A stretch of DNA of 64,000 nucleotides from Skeletonema tropicum. Its lineage: Eukaryota; Bacillariophyta; Thalassiosirophyceae; Thalassiosirales; Thalassiosiraceae. The first letter of the stretch is position 1. Each line of letters starts with the position of its first letter. The stretch is from positions 1,550,001 through 1,614,000 of the forward strand of contig CM074133.1 of assembly GCA_037178625.1 (NCBI GenBank), given 5' to 3'. Below the pieces are notes generated by a model. The model saw only the letters and a program-made list of their open reading frames with translations, was not told the DNA's origin and did no database searches. Shown here piece after piece: positions 20,701 to 30,413 of the stretch. The position numbers were made by a program, and so were the translations under genes.

Positions 20701-21834
20701 GGAGATCAAGATCTCAAACCTAACACGTTTACCTACAATGCAGTTATTAATGCCTTGGCGAAGAGTGGTGAGCCCGGTGCTGCCGCGAGGGCTGAACGTG
20801 TACTGCACAACATGGTGAACCGTCTCCGTAATCATGGTGGAAATGATGTCAAGCCTACCACAATCAATTTCAATACTGTTCTTGATGCGTGGGCTAAGAG
20901 TGGTGAAGGAGAAGCAGCTGCCGAACGCGCTGAGGCAATTTTGGAGTGGATGGACAGGCTCAACAAGTCTGGTAACACTGACGTCAAGCCTGACACGATC
21001 ACATTCAATGCAGTCATCGATGCCTGGGCTAGGAGTGGATGCAAGAGAGGTCCTCAGAGGGCGGAACAAATCCTCAACCACATGGACGAGCTTTACCAAG
21101 GTGGAAACATTGACGTGAAGCCCGACACATACACTTACAACACGTTGATCAATGCGCTTGCGAAGAGTGGTGACGGTGGCTCTGCTGCGAGGGCTGAAGA
21201 AATCTTGAGCATTATGGAGCAAAGGTACTCTGCAGGTGACAAGAGCTTCAAGCCTAACACGAGGTCCCACACTAGTGTTATTGACGCTTGGGCCAAGTCT
21301 GGTGAGCAAGGCGCTGCGATGAGAGCTGAGGCGATTCTAACCAATCTCAGGAATCTTTACGAGAATACGAAGGACCCTGACATTAAGCCAAATGTTTACA
21401 CCGCCAATGCCGTCATGAATGCGTGTGCTTTCACCAAGCATGATGTGGATCGCGAAGAAGCTCTTGAGATGGCGTTCCGTGTCTTCGAGTGGTTGGACTC
21501 TCAGCCAGATATCAAGCCTGATGCTTACACCTTCACCATCATGCTCTCTGTTTGCGCCAATCTCATTCCTAAAGAGGAGGCACCAGTACGTTTTGAGAGC
21601 GCGAAGATGTTGTTTGAAAAGTGCTGCGAGTCCGGACATGTCAATGACCATGTCCTTTGGAAGCTTAAGCTCACCGTCAATGAGTTTGAGTATCACCAGC
21701 TTGTTGGTGCTGGTGTTGAAACGAAGGCTCAAGACCTTCCTCAGCCATGGTCTCGTGCCGTGGCTAACAATCGGAAGCAGGGGGACAGCCGCAACAATAA
21801 CTGGGCGGCCCGCAACCGTCGTAGTCGCGGTTAA
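17719..21834 (+). CDS. large pentatricopeptide repeat (PPR) protein with ~45-residue repeats
   Basis: Exons 17719-18153, 18272-20116 and 20197-21834 join in phase to about 1305 residues. Introns of 118 and 80 nt have good GTGAGC/GTAAGT donors. Residues 1-550 are Gly/Pro/Ser/Tyr-rich and disordered (GGGGGNN, YPPSFNPG, QGYGGSRGQ), prion-like in composition. From about residue 590 there are some 14-15 helical repeats with the core TYNAVINAWAKSG...AARAE.ILE.M and a step of about 45 residues. The canonical PPR step is 35. The second helix is prolonged by a linker ending in DVKPDT. PPR proteins bind RNA, mostly in mitochondria or plastids. No clear targeting peptide is seen at the N-terminus, so the compartment is open. 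The C-terminus ends in a basic RNNNWAARNRRSRG, which could add RNA affinity. Confidence 0.88.
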
Positions 21835-22454
21835 GGCGATTTGGGGGTATTTTGGGGTTCCGGGTGTCCTCCGTCGCTTCCAATTTACAAAATAATATCA
21901 CACCGATTGGCTTTCATCTGGGACTGTGCAAAAGGCCGCTTCATTCTTTAACTACGGTTGCACACAGCAGTTAGAAAGTCGATGTTAGAAAAAAATTACA
22001 AAAACTATCAAAAGATACAAATTTGGGATATGTCCAAGAATTGGAAACGCATAAAATCTCAGTAAGTATGAGATTCTATCGGAAACGACCAACAACCTTA
22101 ACTCTCGGCTTGGTATGTTTTCAATTCATTTTTTCTCCACTAAATACGGGAAATGCGTGAGGAATTTAGTTACTTTATATGCGTACGAGATCTGCATTAT
22201 AATAAATTAGTGCAGCTTTTTTCGACTTCGTGCTTTCATGCACTTCTTATCTACTTCTTATTATGTATTACTACGTCGTCATAATACTTAAGGATACTTG
22301 ACTCCATCAAAGTAGCAAGCTCATCCAGTATCCAGTGGCTTGCTCTTTTTGGATGGGACGTGTTTTCACTGACGCACATGGCACGTAAGGGTACGGGTGA
22401 TTTTTGAAATCTGACTTTTCTTCACAATTTTGCTTTCAACACGAACACATTAAC
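21835..22454. other. intergenic, PPR gene to GST
   Basis: About 620 AT-rich bases with no recognised gene. It holds the PPR 3'UTR and the GST promoter. Confidence 0.4.
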
Positions 22455-23192
22455 ATGAAGACAACCAACGCCCTTCTACTTCTTGCAGCATCATATCTCA
22501 ATTCAACTGCTGCTTTTGCCCATCAGCTAAAGTACTTCGATATCAGAGGTGCTGCAGAAACATGCAGAGTTATCTTTGCTCTCGGTGAGGAAAGTTTCAC
22601 TGATGTGCGATACAAGATCGATCCGGCGACATTCCAATCATCTGAATTCAATGAAGCAAAGGAGAATGGTGATCTGAAATTGAATCTCAACCGAGCTCCA
22701 GTTCTCGTCACACCAGAAGGAAAGACAATTGGGCAATCCAAGGCTATCGAGCGGTACCTTGCGCGTCGATTTGGGTTGATGGGGAAGACACCTGAAGAGG
22801 AAGGTATGATAGATTGCATCGCCGAACACTGCCGTGATGTCAAAGATGCAGCTAGACAAAAAGGATTCTCAAAATTCACTAGAAACAAATCTGATGAAGA
22901 GAAAGCGGAGGCAAGGAAGGAATGGTTTGACAACGACATGCCAGCCATGCTGATGAAAATTGAAGAGGCAGTGAAAGAAACATCAGAAGCAGACGGTTAT
23001 TCTTTTGGAGCATCTACAACTTATGGGGATGTTGCAATATGGGCATTGCTCCGCGATTGCTTCCCAGCTGATCTAGAGGATACGACAAAAGCTGCTGAAA
23101 AGTGTGTGATGTTGAATGCAATCGCTGATCAAATTCAATCTAATGCAGGTGTTTCCAAGTATGTTGCCGAGCGTCCAGCTTCGATGTTTTGA
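22455..23192 (+). CDS. glutathione S-transferase (sigma-like) with signal peptide
   Basis: 245 residues from the ATG at 22455. Residues 1-20 (MKTTNALLLLAASYLNSTAA) form a signal peptide. The mature part starts at once with the GST N-domain, HQLKYFDIRGAAETCRVIFA, where Tyr in KYFD is the expected catalytic residue. APVLVTPEGKTIGQSKAIERYLAR follows, including the glutathione-binding QS and cis-Pro region. The helical C-domain runs to the end. YFDxRGxAExxR is typical of sigma-class GSTs and prostaglandin D synthases. The cleavage site TAAF|AHQ resembles the diatom plastid motif, but no transit peptide follows, so secretion, ER or periplastid location are equally possible. Confidence 0.85.
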   Translation: MKTTNALLLLAASYLNSTAAFAHQLKYFDIRGAAETCRVIFALGEESFTDVRYKIDPATFQSSEFNEAKENGDLKLNLNRAPVLVTPEGKTIGQSKAIERYLARRFGLMGKTPEEEGMIDCIAEHCRDVKDAARQKGFSKFTRNKSDEEKAEARKEWFDNDMPAMLMKIEEAVKETSEADGYSFGASTTYGDVAIWALLRDCFPADLEDTTKAAEKCVMLNAIADQIQSNAGVSKYVAERPASMF

Positions 23193-23223
23193 AGCAAAAT
23201 AATCAATAAAGACACAAAACAAT

Positions 23224-24223
23224 TTACTGCTCTTTTGTATCTACAAGTGGCAATACACCTGATGATTCAATCACAACATCAACCCTGGGCTCCCCACTGT
23301 TTGTGCCAACTATCTCTATTTGATCAACCAATTTAAACCCTTTCAGGACCATCCCAAACACAACATTTTTGTTATCCAGCCAGGATGTCTTGACAGTACT
23401 GATGAAGAATTGCGATCCATTCTACGAAGATTTTTAGATGAGAGCATGTGATATATATCAGTATTTTTCTGGCATTGACAATACCAAAAGGCGTCATAAA
23501 GAAGAGCTTACCGTGTCAGGGCCTTTGTTCGCCATGTTTAACAGATACAACTTATTGTGAAGAACCTCAAAGGTTTCATCTTCAAAGTATCCACCATATA
23601 TACTTTCTCCCCCAACTCCATTTCCTTCCGTTATGTCACCACCTTGTATCATGAAATCAGGAACTGCAATGACACGTTATGCACAAGATATCAGATGTAG
23701 TAGATGTGTGAGTACCTAAGATATGTGTTCCTCATGATAGATGACAATCCACAATCTCTCACTTTAGAACTTACTTATACGATGAAATTTTGATCCTTTG
23801 TAGCACAAGGACTTGCCGCTAATCTTTCCCTTGCCCTTATCACATGCACAGAGTGATCGAAAATTTTCTACCGTCTTTGGTGCCACTTTTCCAAAGAGGC
23901 CGAATTCGATTCGCCCTTTTGTTGGAGTTGGATTGGTTGATATTGCTGGTCGTTGCGATTGTCAATTCAATGAATGAGTAGATGATGATTGGTGAATAAA
24001 ATGCGCACAATGAAAGAAGTATCAAAAGTGGGTCGGAATTTTACTCACCAACATCCATGTACACACGATGAGTTACTTCAGGAAGTTGTATCGGCGGCTT
24101 CAGCTTGGGCTTCTTCACCTTTTCTGTTGGGACCTCATCGTCTAGATGGCTTGATGATAGAGCAGTTTCTATCCTGATTAGCGCTGTTACCAGCAGCAAC
24201 GAGATGGCAAAGGTCTTCATCAT
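23224..24223 (-). CDS. secretory-pathway cyclophilin (peptidyl-prolyl isomerase), four exons
   Basis: Exons 24223-24049, 23945-23775, 23663-23512 and 23421-23224 join in phase to 231 residues. The start is [16 protein letters not shown]; the second ATG at 24220 is an alternative. The signal peptide is followed by a Lys/Pro-rich linker ([15 protein letters not shown]). The cyclophilin domain then runs [63 protein letters not shown], and W-L-D-x-K-x-VVFG. Active-site Arg (HRI) and the FMIQGGD and QFF motifs are present. It catalyses prolyl cis-trans isomerisation, most like ER cyclophilin B. There is no C-terminal KDEL-type retention signal, since it ends in VDTKEQ. Three introns of about 100 nt make it the most intron-dense gene in the window. 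Confidence 0.92.
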
Positions 24224-24478
24224 GATTTTTATGTTTTCTTGTGTAAAAGTATGTAGTTTGAAGTACTGTGTTGCACTGCAAACTGCACACTGTCCAACTT
24301 CTTCCGTTCGTAGCCCGTGCAAGTCACGTACTGACTGACCAGGTACAGACTTATGTGTTCAATAAATCATCCGGAGCGGTATTGAAAGACCTGCAAACAA
24401 TCTCAGAGCACTGACGGACACCTGACACCTGACTCATTTCGCAACAATGAAGAGCAAAATACTCCTAAGCGGCAACGA

Positions 24479-24922
24479 ATGGGCATAAAGATGACAATGG
24501 TGAACGCAACAGACATGAACAGTTCCAGCAGCAGCAGCGACAGATCGTGTCCTACGCGGCTTTTCATTGGCTTCTACGCAATTCTATTTATCGTTACCGC
24601 AACCACCATTGCCATGACAGCGTCAGAGTTTCCTCTATTTCCTTTCCAAGCAGATTCTCTTGAATGGAATTCGAATTGGTTAATAGCAACTGTGATTGAT
24701 TACTACGGTGCTTGTCTTTGTTTCTGTGGTATTGTTTTTAAGAGCGAAGACAATTGGATATGTGGGTCACTTTGGTGTTTGGGGTGCTGTTTGTTGGGAA
24801 GTCCGATCTGCTGCCTTTGGATGCTCATCTTTTTATGGAAGCATGGTCTAGATGGTCTTTCTCTTTCGCCGAATCGAGGATCTCGTCAACAGTTGAATTA
24901 TTCGAATATACTTGATGCATGA
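24479..24922 (+). CDS. small four-helix membrane protein, possibly DUF1475-like
   Basis: 147 residues. Hydrophobic segments are LFIGFYAILFIVTATTIAM, WLIATVIDYYGACLCFCGIVF, WICGSLWCLGCCLLGSPICC and LWMLIFLW. The N-terminus is Ser-rich and the C-terminus polar. The pattern W.NWLIATVIDYY ... W.....LW..G..LLGS is reminiscent of the DUF1475 family of small plant and algal membrane proteins, whose role is unknown. I hold that only as a suggestion. It is unusually Cys-rich (9 Cys) within the membrane segments. Convergent with the SET gene. ATG 24479 is used; Met5 or Met7 are possible starts. Confidence 0.62.
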   Translation: MGIKMTMVNATDMNSSSSSSDRSCPTRLFIGFYAILFIVTATTIAMTASEFPLFPFQADSLEWNSNWLIATVIDYYGACLCFCGIVFKSEDNWICGSLWCLGCCLLGSPICCLWMLIFLWKHGLDGLSLSPNRGSRQQLNYSNILDA

Positions 24923-25156
24923 TTAGATGCATGGTAGGAAGCAGCGCAGATATTGAAGGCATTACTGTATCACGATAAAATGGAAAGGATGTGTAATATA
25001 TCATACCGCTAGAGAGAAACAGAGCGAGGAGTAGATGAATTGAATAGAGTAGATAGTTTGCTCGATTTAGATCTTCAAGGGGTTGCATATGCAAAGAATG
25101 CCAGTACACAAACGAATTATTCCTATGTTTAAGTGCCTAACCTTATGAGATCTAAC

Positions 25157-27418
25157 TTATTCAATGCCCCACTTGCTCTTCACAACTTCTGGGTCGCTGT
25201 GATAGCTGATGCACATTTCATCGCCCTTCTTAACTGATTTACATGTGATGACAGCGCTGGAAGAATGCGAATACTGAATGATCATGCAGTTTGGACTGAA
25301 GTAGTGATTAAACATTGAGATGGACGAAAAAAGAGAAGTTCTTTTCTGGAGCTCTTCCTTATCACTATCACCAAATGAGTTGAAGCTAATTATGTTTCTA
25401 ACTCTCTCGGCAGATGGAGTTGCTTGCATATCTTTATCGAAGAATTCAGACCAAGGTGGCAGAAGAAGAGGCGCATTTGCTACACCGATCGATGTTAGCA
25501 AATCTTTCAGGCTGAGAAGCGGTCGAGTGGATTGACCGTCATAAAGATTATCAATACGTCGTGCTAGAAGCTGATTGCGCTTCGTCTGTTGCATTATGGT
25601 ACTTCCCAAAAGCATTTGAGACTTGTCATTCACAGTCCTGTTTTGGTCCATCGTATAGGAGATTGATTTATCTTCCACCGCATCAGTGAAGGAAGATTTT
25701 AGTGGGGTTTCAATGAGAATCATACTGCCCTTCGGCATCGCATCAATCGCCCTAATACCGCGTCCTTTCACTGGATGCAGGAAGGTCTCAATCTTATCAG
25801 ATGCAAAGTCAGGACAGAACTTCAAGGCTTGTAAGGTCGACAAAACTTTGCCGTTGCCATTCACAGCACCAGCACGGACCTTCAAGTAATGGTTTATGCT
25901 GGACTTGAGTTCTTTGAGACTCAAATTTGGCTTGTCGTATGAGTCAAGAAGAGATACTGCCAGCCCAAGCTCATTGAGTTGCGCAAGTGATATACACAGC
26001 CTGTACACAGCCTTGTCGTCCGCCCAAATCCGAAGAGCAGCTGCTGATGCAGCCAAGGCTTCATGGTAAGAATCACATTGCAGCGCAGACTGCGACCAGT
26101 TGCTAAGTACTACCCTCACAACTTCGCTACCTACAATCAGGGCGGAAGTGTAACAGGTAACAGCGCGCTCATAGTCTCGGCGGTTGAAAGCTTCATTACC
26201 AGCTTGTTTCAATTCAGCAGAGGATCCTGAATTCTTCAGCATATCCTGTTCACCATTCTGCCAGTTTGATGGATTGAGTGCCGAATGTAACACATTGATA
26301 TTTGGCTGCTCGTCTATGATCTCAGCGAGTGCCTTCTCGTAGCGCAAGTAAGTCTTCTTGCAAGACGGTCTGATTGTGAGAGATGCTGCAGCATCTGCCA
26401 GCGCTTGAGGCCACTGTTCGAGCATGATGTGAGCTTGAGCTCTATTCGTCAACAATGTTGGAACTAGGTCTTCATTTTGGAGACCTGCGATGTATGATTC
26501 AGATGCAGCTTGATACATCTTTTGTTTGTAGAACTTGTTTCCATCGTCACGTGCAGTGGAGATGTCAGTCTGATTATCTCCCTCGATCCGGAACTCTCTA
26601 GGATCATCAATTCGAACACCTCTGTTGCCATCAATGAATATCTTCGTGAATGGCTCGGCAATTGACACCCTTGTCCCTTTAGACAGATACTTTCTGGCAT
26701 ACTCCATTTCGTTTAGTTTTGACATCTTACCCGGCACGCAGTTGTAAAGCGCGATTTGGATTGCACCTCCGCTATCGTCTTTTAGGAACGTAGTAATGCC
26801 CGTCATGACTTTTGGTACGGTAATTAGTGTTCCTGTAAGGACATTGCCCTTGCAGGTCTGGAATAGCTGAAGATCTTTCACATCAATGGAAGACAGATTA
26901 CTCCACTGAAATGTAGTTGACGTCTTCGTGGCGAGTACTGTAGAGTTTTGAATCTCATACGATGCCGACCCTTCAGCCTCACGTTTCTTCATCTCCTTAT
27001 ATGAACTCTCGGATTGTTCATCAAACATCATGAGAAAGACTGGGTTTTGTGGCGACAAAAAGAAGTTCGATGCGCCCCATTGAGAGATCCTCTCCTTGAT
27101 AGTATCTACAGTCTCTTGGTAAATCTGTACCGTGCAATAGGCACTTAATAGGCGAGCAAGTGGACAAGAAGAATCGGCGATGGTCTTCGTGTTGCTGCGC
27201 CATGTGGTACCCAAGGTTGATGTTGAGGTATGTCCTGGCATCAAGTCAGACTGAATCTTATTCATGATATGATGATTAATCACCGAGTCGAGTGCGTCTA
27301 GCAATGATGTGGTTGCATCTCGGGACATGGACGTATACTCCTGGCGGACTCTCTCAGGAGCATACTTCACAACAATGAGCTGCAGCAGACGTTTGCGTTC
27401 TTTCGACGATAGGGCCAT
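25157..27418 (-). CDS. TPR-SET domain protein (SMYD/plant TPR-SET-like lysine methyltransferase)
   Basis: 753 residues from the ATG at 27418. The frame stays open further 5', but only from a GTG. Residues ~200-285 (GNVLTGTLITVPKVMTG, FLKDDSGGAIQIALYN, FIDGNRGVRIDDP) look like a beta-barrel module seen in plant TPR-SET proteins. Two TPR groups follow (about 285-370, DDGNKFYKQKMYQAASESYI; and 400-475, AGNEAFNRRDYERAVTCYTSA). The SET domain runs from about 551 (GRGIRAIDAMPKGSMILIETP) to the end, with NHYFSPNC at about 703 and KKGDEMCISYH, the cofactor- and substrate-site motifs. SMYD-type proteins methylate histones or other proteins. It stops at KWGIE with no Cys-rich post-SET. No MYND finger is visible in the SET insert. 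Confidence 0.85.
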   Translation of the reverse strand: MALSSKERKRLLQLIVVKYAPERVRQEYTSMSRDATTSLLDALDSVINHHIMNKIQSDLMPGHTSTSTLGTTWRSNTKTIADSSCPLARLLSAYCTVQIYQETVDTIKERISQWGASNFFLSPQNPVFLMMFDEQSESSYKEMKKREAEGSASYEIQNSTVLATKTSTTFQWSNLSSIDVKDLQLFQTCKGNVLTGTLITVPKVMTGITTFLKDDSGGAIQIALYNCVPGKMSKLNEMEYARKYLSKGTRVSIAEPFTKIFIDGNRGVRIDDPREFRIEGDNQTDISTARDDGNKFYKQKMYQAASESYIAGLQNEDLVPTLLTNRAQAHIMLEQWPQALADAAASLTIRPSCKKTYLRYEKALAEIIDEQPNINVLHSALNPSNWQNGEQDMLKNSGSSAELKQAGNEAFNRRDYERAVTCYTSALIVGSEVVRVVLSNWSQSALQCDSYHEALAASAAALRIWADDKAVYRLCISLAQLNELGLAVSLLDSYDKPNLSLKELKSSINHYLKVRAGAVNGNGKVLSTLQALKFCPDFASDKIETFLHPVKGRGIRAIDAMPKGSMILIETPLKSSFTDAVEDKSISYTMDQNRTVNDKSQMLLGSTIMQQTKRNQLLARRIDNLYDGQSTRPLLSLKDLLTSIGVANAPLLLPPWSEFFDKDMQATPSAERVRNIISFNSFGDSDKEELQKRTSLFSSISMFNHYFSPNCMIIQYSHSSSAVITCKSVKKGDEMCISYHSDPEVVKSKWGIE

Positions 27419-27971
27419 GGTGCTTTTATGTGCCGAAGTGTTGGATTTGGATGTGAGCCGTGTGAGTAGAGCGTCTCTGAAATTTTCACAGAAGATTCTG
27501 TGATATGCGCCGAGAGCATTCAGTCCGGTCCCGCTGGCAGTCACGAAACACCGTCTAGCACTTCTTGGGTCGGCAACTCATATCGATGGGCGCGCCTGGC
27601 GATTTGGCTCAGTTCTTCGTTGTGGGGGTGTGGGCAAAGGGTAATTATTCTTGTCAACCGTCTCTGTCGCTCAGCTCTATCTATCTAGAGTGGCCGACGT
27701 GTTCATTTTTCATTTTGGAGGCGTCATCAATGAAGGACAAACGCCGGTTGTCCAGCAAATCTTGCCCGATTGAGTCCTGGGGCATATGTACAGTCCGGTG
27801 AATGCTTGCTCAGTCATCAATTTCAGCTACATTTACAAGTAAACTAAACACTGAGACAAGAGACGCAATGGTAGATTATTTAGCACGATGACAACTCTAA
27901 ATTTACACGCAACATTAACTCAAATAATGACCGCTTCCGATCCAGAGATTCAGCTCGTGCGAAGCCGTAAC
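27419..27971. other. intergenic, SET gene to coiled-coil gene
   Basis: About 550 bp holding the SET promoter and the 3' end of the coiled-coil gene; no further gene recognised. Confidence 0.35.
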
Positions 27972-30221
27972 TCAAACATTACTGCACAAGATAGTTTTGG
28001 CCGAGTCAGCCTTACCAAGGCGAAACTTTCCAATACACATTGGATGAGCACGTGTCTCACAGTTGACATTGTCGCACTGGCAGCGCAGAATCATCCCGCC
28101 CTCACGATTGCAAAGACAACAAATGTTAGACTGCGCCTTCTTAGGTCGCTTGTTATCTCTTGACAACGAGTCACTCTTGTTGGGATCATTTTCCTTTTCC
28201 TTGCGAGGTTTGGCGGTAGAGTATGTAAGTTGACGGGAGTAGGAGTCTGGAGGGTTCTTCGGCTGCTCTCTCCTTGGAAGCTCTGACACATACTTGCGCT
28301 TGTTTCCTTCTTGAGTTCCAGTTCCAGAGGAGGAAACGTCCTTCGATCCAAAAGCGTTGATTACCCCAAGATCCGATGCATTCTTCGGAGTCACAACAGC
28401 ATTCTTCTCAGAGGCCGTAGGCATCTTAGTCAAAGCTGGTGTTACTCCTGATTTCAAGTGCCCTTGTTTGTTTGAGTCATTGATCCGGCGTTCCAAGTTT
28501 GTGAGACGAGCTTTCAACTGATCTACTTGTTTATCAGCGGTAGCTTTGTCCATGCGAAATTTCCGATTCTCTTCATCACTCTCCTCAAATTTCAATCTCC
28601 ACTTTTGAGCCTCTTTCTCAGCCAATGTAAGCACCTCATTCTGCTTTGCACGTTCTTTTGATGTAGCATTTCGACTTTCGTCGATTTGGACGTGAAGAGA
28701 TTCATTGTCACGGCGCAATTCTTCAATGACACTGCGGAGAGACGTAACGGTAGATTCTGCTTCGGCCGCTGCCGACGTTGCTTCCATCAATCCCACTCGA
28801 GCATCTTGAAGTTCTGACTCAATGCGCTGAGTACGATCAGATCTCATCTTCTCTAGCTCATCCATCTCAACCATATCCCTCTTCAAATGTCGAATTTCAT
28901 CCTCATAATCATTCACCTTGTCTTGAAGCACACTTGCAAGCTTCTCCGACTTTTCAGCACGAATCTTCAGCACATCACGTTCCTCCTCGGCATCCCTCTT
29001 CACCTTTGCTGCTCTCGTCAATTCTGACTCCACCTGAATCAATCGACCCTCCACAGAACGAGCTGCGTGGGAAACTTCATCGTGTTCCCTACGCACAATC
29101 TCCATAGAATTCTTGGTATCTTCAATGACTGCCTGTAAATCATTCAACTGCCCATTGAGTGATTCCGCACGGGCATTTGCAGCATCGGCTTCGGCACGTG
29201 CATTGGCGGCATTTGCGCCGGCAATCTTGAGTGCTTCGAGTGTTCGATCAATCTTGGATTGAGTTTGGGTGGCATTCCGTTCCGAGGTAGAACATTCATT
29301 TTGGAGACATTGAATTTGTAGCTGACTTTCTTCCAGCTTTCGCTTGAGAGTGATGCATTCCTCCGACTTCTTCTGTGCCAAATCTTGGAGATGGGCAAAG
29401 TCAGCATTAGTCTGTTTAGATTTTCCCTCTACATCTCCTTCATTTCCTTCATTGCCGTTTCTATCTGCCGCCGTAGAACTCCCGGCACGGCTGGTAAGCC
29501 CGTCGGATACTGCCTGTAGCGCAGATGCCAACAATGCTTTCACACGTGCTCCCTTTTTGACATACTCGTCCTGCTTTTCATTCCTTGAGTTTCTAGTGAA
29601 AGTCCCATTCGACTGTGCCGATGAAGACAGAAATGATTGGTTGTATTGACGGCGGTGGTGGTGGTTGGAATCATTTCCAGTTTCAACAATCTGGAGCGCA
29701 GATTCATTCGATTTGCCCGTGCCCAATGCGCTAACGCCATGATTTTCACCCTCCTTCTCTCCCATGTACTCATCTTCCACGGCAGCACTGACTCCATGTC
29801 TATTTGCTGTGGCACCAAGTATAGTACCATCATCAGAGTCGTTACCAGATTTAGTACGCAATTCTTTGGAAGGGAGAATACTATCCTCTTCATTCGTGCT
29901 TTTGCTCCTTGTCGTGGTAGCACGACCGTCCATTGATTCCTCCTCCAACTCTTTGGTGCCACTATCACCACTCACTTCTTCATCAGATTTGGCATTCATT
30001 TCGTCAATAGTATCATTCTTTGATGTGTGGCTGGCGTTCGCGGCATTGGAATGTGGAAAATTAGCGTCATCGTTGGCGACCGAGGAGCGTTGATGATTTT
30101 TGCTTCCGCCGCCGCCGCCTTCCTCCTCCATCATGGCGGTGGAATCGAGAACTTCTTCTTCGCTATTGGCGCTGGTGAGCAATTGCTCTGCGTTACCGTC
30201 TTGGTTGAGAGGAGATGGCAT
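27972..30221 (-). CDS. coiled-coil protein with C-terminal PHD-like zinc finger
   Basis: 749 residues, intronless. Residues 1-270 are acidic, Ser/Asn-rich and disordered (EEEGGGGGSKNHQ, DGRATTTRSKS). A long coiled coil runs from about 290 to 600 (heptads such as EELRRDNESLHVQIDESRN). A basic/polar linker follows. The last ~60 residues hold CCLCNREGGMILRCQC, CETRAHPMCIGKF and a final C, giving a C-x2-C...C-x-C...C-x-H-x2-C...C array. That is a PHD/extended-PHD-type pattern, normally a histone-tail reader, but the finger is short and ends at the C-terminus, so binding is uncertain. Probably nuclear (KRPKKAQ). It is head to head with the ferredoxin-like gene, with only 192 bp between start codons. 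Confidence 0.75.
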   Translation of the reverse strand: MPSPLNQDGNAEQLLTSANSEEEVLDSTAMMEEEGGGGGSKNHQRSSVANDDANFPHSNAANASHTSKNDTIDEMNAKSDEEVSGDSGTKELEEESMDGRATTTRSKSTNEEDSILPSKELRTKSGNDSDDGTILGATANRHGVSAAVEDEYMGEKEGENHGVSALGTGKSNESALQIVETGNDSNHHHRRQYNQSFLSSSAQSNGTFTRNSRNEKQDEYVKKGARVKALLASALQAVSDGLTSRAGSSTAADRNGNEGNEGDVEGKSKQTNADFAHLQDLAQKKSEECITLKRKLEESQLQIQCLQNECSTSERNATQTQSKIDRTLEALKIAGANAANARAEADAANARAESLNGQLNDLQAVIEDTKNSMEIVRREHDEVSHAARSVEGRLIQVESELTRAAKVKRDAEEERDVLKIRAEKSEKLASVLQDKVNDYEDEIRHLKRDMVEMDELEKMRSDRTQRIESELQDARVGLMEATSAAAEAESTVTSLRSVIEELRRDNESLHVQIDESRNATSKERAKQNEVLTLAEKEAQKWRLKFEESDEENRKFRMDKATADKQVDQLKARLTNLERRINDSNKQGHLKSGVTPALTKMPTASEKNAVVTPKNASDLGVINAFGSKDVSSSGTGTQEGNKRKYVSELPRREQPKNPPDSYSRQLTYSTAKPRKEKENDPNKSDSLSRDNKRPKKAQSNICCLCNREGGMILRCQCDNVNCETRAHPMCIGKFRLGKADSAKTILCSNV

Positions 30222-30413
30222 TGCGTTGTGTTGTGATAACGTTGGCTGTCGATGGGTGTGCGGCGCTATGGAATGAGGAGAGCGAGAAGTAAAGATCTCG
30301 ATTTTGAAGGTACTATACCATTTCTACGTAGGAATTGAATACGATCTTAATCAAGCCATCAAAAAATCAATTGTTCCTCTTCCTCCTATCCGAATCGTTT
30401 GCCTCTATATTCC
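30222..30413. promoter_or_regulatory. 192-bp bidirectional promoter
   Basis: Lies between two divergent ATGs. It holds CTACGTAGGAATT at 30324-30336, a motif also found upstream of the exchanger (9191) and DPH7 (50251) genes. Confidence 0.5.
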
